From positions 62,001 to 126,000 of the forward strand of contig NZ_WBXM01000004.1 of the NCBI RefSeq assembly GCF_033042135.1: a stretch of 64,000 nucleotides of DNA, in the 5' to 3' direction. Positions 60,700-64,000 of this stretch are shown here, piece after piece; within the stretch, counting starts at the first letter, position 1; each line of letters opens with the position of its first letter. This DNA comes from Haloechinothrix sp033042135. Its GTDB lineage: Bacteria; Actinomycetota; Actinomycetes; Mycobacteriales; Pseudonocardiaceae. A program made the position numbers and the translations under genes. The notes below the pieces were generated by a model. It made no database searches. It was not told the origin of the DNA and saw only the letters and a list, made by a program, of their open reading frames with translations.

Positions 60700-61677
60700 T
60701 CACGGATGCGCGGTGAGCAGGATCTTGCCGAACACGCCGCCCTCGTCCATCGCTCGGTGTGCCGCGGCGGCTTCGGTGAGCGGGAACGCCTCGTGAATCA
60801 CGGGCAGCACCGTGCCCTGCTCGACCAGCGGCCACAGGTGCCGGCGCACCTCGGCCACGATGCGCCCTTTCTCCTCGACGGGGCGGGCGCGCAGCGTCGT
60901 CGCCGAGATGCTGCCCCGCTTGCCGATCAGCCTGCCGAGGTTGAGTTCGCCCTTCGTGCCGCCCTGCATGCCGATGACGGCGATCCTGCCGCCGGTGGCC
61001 AGCGCCTTGACGTTGGAGTCCAGGTACTTGGCGCCCATCACGTCGAGGATGACGTCCGCCCCACCGGTGGCCTCGCGGATCTCCGCGACGAAGTCCTGTT
61101 CGCGGTAGTTGATGGTGATGTCGGCCCCGAGCTGTCTGCAGCGTTCGAGGCGCTGGTCGTCCCCCGCGGTCACCGCCACGGTGGCGCCAAGGGCCTTGGC
61201 CACCTGGATCGCGTGGGTGCCGATGCCGCCCGCCCCGCCGTGGATCAGGATCACCTCGCCGTGGGAGAGCGCGGCCACCATCACCACGTTCGACCACACG
61301 GTGCAGGCCACCTCCGGTAGCGCCGCGGCAGCCAGCAGCTCCACCTCCCCCGGCACGGGGAGGAGCTGCGCGGCGGGGACGGCGACCTTCTCCGCGTAGC
61401 CGCCGCCTGCCAGCAGCGCGCACACCTCGTCGCCGACTTGCCACCCCTCGACGCCCTCGCCGAGCTCGGCGATCGTTCCCGAGCATTCGAGCCCCGGGTA
61501 CTCGCTTGCCCCCTCAGGGGGCGCGTAGTAGCCCTGCCGCTGCAGCAGGTCCGCACGGTTGACCGCACTCGCCGCCACGTCCACGACGACCTCGCCGGGA
61601 CCGGGCTCGGGGTCCGGCACCTCGGTCCACCGCAAGACGTCGGGCTCGCCGGGTTCGGTGATCGTGATCGCATGCAT
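60700..61677 (-). CDS. NAD(P)H:quinone oxidoreductase (zeta-crystallin-like MDR)
   Basis: A 325-residue medium-chain dehydrogenase without structural-zinc Cys ligands. ASAVNRADLLQRQGYY, the NADPH motif HGGAGGIGTHAIQVAKALG and YREQDFVAEIREATGGADVILD are typical of the quinone oxidoreductase/PIG3-like group. ATG 61677 gives the standard MHAITITEPG opening. It probably reduces quinones or enones using NADPH. It lies 140 bases upstream of bpa on the same strand. Confidence 0.92.
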   Translation of the reverse strand: MHAITITEPGEPDVLRWTEVPDPEPGPGEVVVDVAASAVNRADLLQRQGYYAPPEGASEYPGLECSGTIAELGEGVEGWQVGDEVCALLAGGGYAEKVAVPAAQLLPVPGEVELLAAAALPEVACTVWSNVVMVAALSHGEVILIHGGAGGIGTHAIQVAKALGATVAVTAGDDQRLERCRQLGADITINYREQDFVAEIREATGGADVILDVMGAKYLDSNVKALATGGRIAVIGMQGGTKGELNLGRLIGKRGSISATTLRARPVEEKGRIVAEVRRHLWPLVEQGTVLPVIHEAFPLTEAAAAHRAMDEGGVFGKILLTAHP

Positions 61678-61897
61678 GATCCGCCAGCGTATCGGACCGC
61701 GCGCGAGAAGAGACGGATCAGCGGCTACGACCCTCGCGCGGAGGACCACCTCACGGAGTCGGTGGGATGATCCGACGGACGGCCCCTTGACCGTGTGGTG
61801 ATCTACCACAAAGCTGTGCGGTTACCGGCCGCGTTCGCGGGCTCAGCGTTCCGTGAGCGTGGTCGTACTGGTCGCACGAACTAGGGGAGTTCTCACC

Positions 61898-63430
61898 ATG
61901 TCAGCTATACGCAGGAAGATCGCTTTACCCACGGCGATCGTGGCGAGCGCGGCGCTTGCCGTCACCAGCGGTCCCGCCGCGCTCGCCGAACAGCCGGATA
62001 CCACCTCGGAGCTACCCGAACGAGTGGCGGAATCGCTCACAGTCGGCGACATCAACCGGCATCTGACGGCGTTCCAGCGCATCGCCTGGCAGCACGACGG
62101 GCACCGCGCTTCCGGCACGCCGGGCTACGACCGGTCGGCCGACTACGTCGAGGGCGTGCTGGAGCGCGCCGGATTCGACGTAACACGCCAGAAGTTCGAG
62201 TTCACCTACTTCGAGGTGCTCGAGGAACGGCTGGAAAGTGGCAATCAGCAGCACGAGGTCCACCTCATGCGGCACAGCCCGGCGACCCCCGAAGGTGGAC
62301 TGACGGCCCCGACCGTCGTCGTGCCGGAAAGCGACGAGCCCGGCTGCGACGCCGGTGACTACGAGGGCATCGACGTCGACGGCGCGATCGCGCTGATCCA
62401 GCGGGGTGCCTGCACGTTCGCGCAGAAGCAGCAGGTCGCCGCCGACGAGGGTGCCGTGGCCGCGCTGATCTACAACAACGTGGAGGGTCCGCTGCACGGC
62501 ACGCTCGGTGACCCCGAGGACGCTCGTATCCCGACCGGTGGGGTCAGCGACACCACCGGCGCGGACCTGGTCTACGCCGCGGGTGAGGAAGCCACGCTGG
62601 AGTTGCGGGCGATTAGCGAGGAGCGCACCACCGATAACGTGCTCGCCGAGACCGCCACCGGCGCCACCGACAACGTGGTGATGGCCGGTGCGCACCTGGA
62701 CTCGGTGCTGGAGGGGCCAGGTATCAACGACAACGGCAGCGGCTCGGCCGCGCTGTTGCAGGCCGCGGTAGAGATGGGTCCCGAGCCCGAGGTCAACAAC
62801 GCGGTGCGGTTCGCTTGGTGGGGCGCAGAGGAGGTCGGTCTCGTCGGCTCCACCCACTATGTGCAGGAACTGGACTTCGAGGAGCAGCTCGACATCGCCA
62901 TGTACCTGAACTTCGACATGATCGGTTCCCCGAACGGTGGTTACTTCGTCTATGACGGGGACGGCGAGGAGTTCGGTGTCCCGGGCCCGCACGGCTCGGC
63001 CGCGATCGAGGGCGCCTTCGTCGAGCGGCTCGGTGAGCAGGGCGTGGAAACCGAACCGTCCGAGCTGAGCATGCGTTCGGACTACGCCGAGTTCATGAAT
63101 CAGGGCATCCCCATCGGTGGCCTGTTCACCGGCGCGGAAGGCGTCAAGACCGAGGAGCAGGCCGCCAAGTGGGGCGGCACGGCAGGTCAAGCCTACGACC
63201 CGTGCTACCACCAGGCCTGCGACCACCTGGGCAACCTCGACCGGCAGATGCTGCTGGACAACGCCAAGGCGGCGGCCTACGTGATCGGCTCGTACGGGCT
63301 GAGCACCGAGGACGTCAACGGTGTCGGCCCGGGCGACATGGTTTCGATGCAGCAGCGGGCGGCCGAGCGTGCCGGGCAACAGCTTATGCATGCCGGTGCG
63401 GCCTCACAGGGGCATCACCAAGCGTCCTGA
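61898..63430 (+). CDS. Secreted M28-family zinc aminopeptidase with PA domain
   Basis: A 510-residue exported enzyme. The signal peptide ends near AALAEQPD. A protease-associated insert (about 140-230; GAIALIQRGACTFAQKQQVA) lies before the catalytic core. Dizinc ligands are visible in AGAHLDSVLEGPGINDNGSG, WWGAEEVGLVGS, NFDMIGSP and DPCYHQACD, as in Streptomyces aminopeptidase. It would release N-terminal hydrophobic residues from peptides outside the cell. ATG 61898 has AGGGGAG upstream. Confidence 0.93.
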   Translation: MSAIRRKIALPTAIVASAALAVTSGPAALAEQPDTTSELPERVAESLTVGDINRHLTAFQRIAWQHDGHRASGTPGYDRSADYVEGVLERAGFDVTRQKFEFTYFEVLEERLESGNQQHEVHLMRHSPATPEGGLTAPTVVVPESDEPGCDAGDYEGIDVDGAIALIQRGACTFAQKQQVAADEGAVAALIYNNVEGPLHGTLGDPEDARIPTGGVSDTTGADLVYAAGEEATLELRAISEERTTDNVLAETATGATDNVVMAGAHLDSVLEGPGINDNGSGSAALLQAAVEMGPEPEVNNAVRFAWWGAEEVGLVGSTHYVQELDFEEQLDIAMYLNFDMIGSPNGGYFVYDGDGEEFGVPGPHGSAAIEGAFVERLGEQGVETEPSELSMRSDYAEFMNQGIPIGGLFTGAEGVKTEEQAAKWGGTAGQAYDPCYHQACDHLGNLDRQMLLDNAKAAAYVIGSYGLSTEDVNGVGPGDMVSMQQRAAERAGQQLMHAGAASQGHHQAS

Positions 63431-63556
63431 CGCCGGTCGCCGGGCTGCGGGGCGCTTCCGTCCTGCTGTGACGGGGCGTCCCGCAGCACACCCAACGCCG
63501 CGACGGCTCGCTTCGGCCGACCGGATACGCTGGGGGAGCAGCGTGCGCGCTGCCGT

Positions 63557-63641
63557 GGAGGCGTGGCAGAGCGGCCGAATGCACTCGCCTTGAAAGCGAG
63601 CGACCCGCAAGGGTCCGGGGGTTCGAATCCCTCCGCCTCCG
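63557..63641 (+). tRNA. tRNA-Ser (anticodon UGA)
   Basis: An 85-nt class II tRNA. The acceptor GGAGGCG pairs with CGCCTCC, the anticodon stem CTCGC/GCGAG encloses loop CTTGAAA (anticodon TGA), and a long variable arm (GACCCGCAAGGGTC) and the T-loop GTTCGAATCC are present. G63641 is the discriminator; CCA is not encoded. It lies between the aminopeptidase and purC. Confidence 0.97.
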
Positions 63642-63654
63642 CTCGGCGTGAGGC

Positions 63655-63709
63655 CGAGCCGAAGGGCCTCTACGGTACCTGTGCGGTACCCAGGGAGGCC
63701 TTCGGCTCG
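63655..63709. repeat. Dispersed palindromic intergenic repeat, copy E (terminator-like)
   Basis: Outer arms CGAGCCGAAGGGCCTC and GAGGCCTTCGGCTCG pair with one bulge. The inner part GGTACCTGTGCGGTACC resembles copy A, that is, inverted relative to B and D. It lies 14 bases after the tRNA-Ser gene, probably ending its transcript ahead of purC. Confidence 0.8.
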
Positions 63710-63734
63710 TTGCCCGAGCAAGGAAAGGCGGGGA

Positions 63735-64000
63735 ATGAAGCACATTCACTCCGGCAAGGTACGTGACCTGTACGAAGACGGCGACGACCTGCTGCTGGTG
63801 GCCACGGACCACGTATCGGTCTACGACGTCTCGCTTCCCACGCCGATCCCGGACAAGGGTGTGTTGCTCACCCAGCTGTCGGTGTGGTGGTTCGAACAGC
63901 TCGCCGACGTCGTGCCGAACCACCTGATCTCGGCGACCGACGTGCCGCCGGAGTTCGCGGGACGTGGCATACGGTGCAAGCCGCTGGACATGATCCACGT
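63735..64000 (+). CDS. purC: Phosphoribosylaminoimidazole-succinocarboxamide synthase (5' part)
   Basis: The first 88 residues of SAICAR synthase, which adds aspartate to CAIR in purine synthesis. The opening MKHIHSGKVRDLYEDGDDLL is the ATP-binding beginning of PurC, and LLTQLSVWWFEQL with IPNHLIS-like VPNHLIS is typical. The usual SAFDV motif here reads SVYDV. GGAAAGGCGGGGA lies upstream of ATG 63735. It runs off the window. Confidence 0.95.
   Translation, partial: MKHIHSGKVRDLYEDGDDLLLVATDHVSVYDVSLPTPIPDKGVLLTQLSVWWFEQLADVVPNHLISATDVPPEFAGRGIRCKPLDMIH

Noticed and set aside
63543..63766. Protein-coding frame across tRNA-Ser
   Set aside because: The sequence folds as a complete class II tRNA and the frame has no supporting signal.

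Overview
The window is high-GC actinobacterial chromosome, most likely from the Pseudonocardiaceae (Saccharomonospora/Prauserella/Amycolatopsis type). The main reasons are a full set of arabinogalactan precursor genes (UDP-galactopyranose mutase, GlfT1, GlfT2, DprE1, DprE2, the UbiA-type DPPR synthase and a Wzm/Wzt galactan exporter), a Bpa proteasome activator ending in GQYL, many GTG starts, and local gene orders that, from memory, match mycobacterial blocks (pheA ... serS and bpa-wzt-glfT1-wzm). Most of the 64 kb is ordinary core chromosome. No insertion sequence, prophage, CRISPR array or rRNA was seen.

Layout. 1-7.2 kb: a partial B12-type binding protein, a NarL-type two-component pair, a lipoprotein, a DUF4190-like protein, and a DedA protein translationally coupled to a membrane-anchored alkaline-phosphatase-superfamily protein. 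7.4-9.6 kb: a RibD-C reductase and two TenA-family proteins in one minus-strand operon. 9.7-14.4 kb: an accessory block with an ESX/WXG100-like small protein, a likely type VII substrate, a distinctly AT-richer gene, membrane proteins and an overlooked 52-residue gene. 14.5-18 kb: a hydrolase, coaA, a voltage-sensor-like membrane protein and a macro-domain protein. 18.2-25.2 kb: pheA, a histidine phosphatase, an MFS transporter, a minimal zincin, a septum-formation protein, a haloalkane dehalogenase and serS. 25.4-27.1 kb: a secreted protein and LhgO.

27.2-56.8 kb is mostly envelope glycan biology. A four-gene sugar operon comes first (aminotransferase, epimerase, hexapeptide acyltransferase, GT4). 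A DUF6230/DUF6114-type secreted/membrane trio follows. Next is a Gfo/Idh dehydrogenase plus DegT aminotransferase pair, divergent from an LpxA-like acyltransferase and a UPF0104 membrane protein. Two large paralogous DUF6541-like membrane proteins, a PlsC-type acyltransferase, a diiron protein, a HAD phosphatase, an LLM oxidoreductase and a hydrolase come next. The galactan/arabinan block (glf to wzm) closes the region.

56.9-64 kb: a pyruvyltransferase-like protein, a long acyl-CoA dehydrogenase, bpa, a quinone oxidoreductase, a secreted M28 aminopeptidase, tRNA-Ser(UGA) and the start of purC.

The most notable signals are: (1) a GnnA/GnnB/LpxA-like module, the combination that makes and acylates UDP-GlcNAc3N in some Gram-negative bacteria, placed here in an actinobacterial wall locus; (2) Thr in place of the benzothiazinone-target Cys in DprE1; (3) a five-copy family of about 65-bp nested palindromes, all at gene 3' ends; (4) the AT-rich type VII-like block; (5) a textbook S4 voltage-sensor helix in a protein with no potassium selectivity filter. 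All family assignments were made by eye from motifs and gene context, without database searches.
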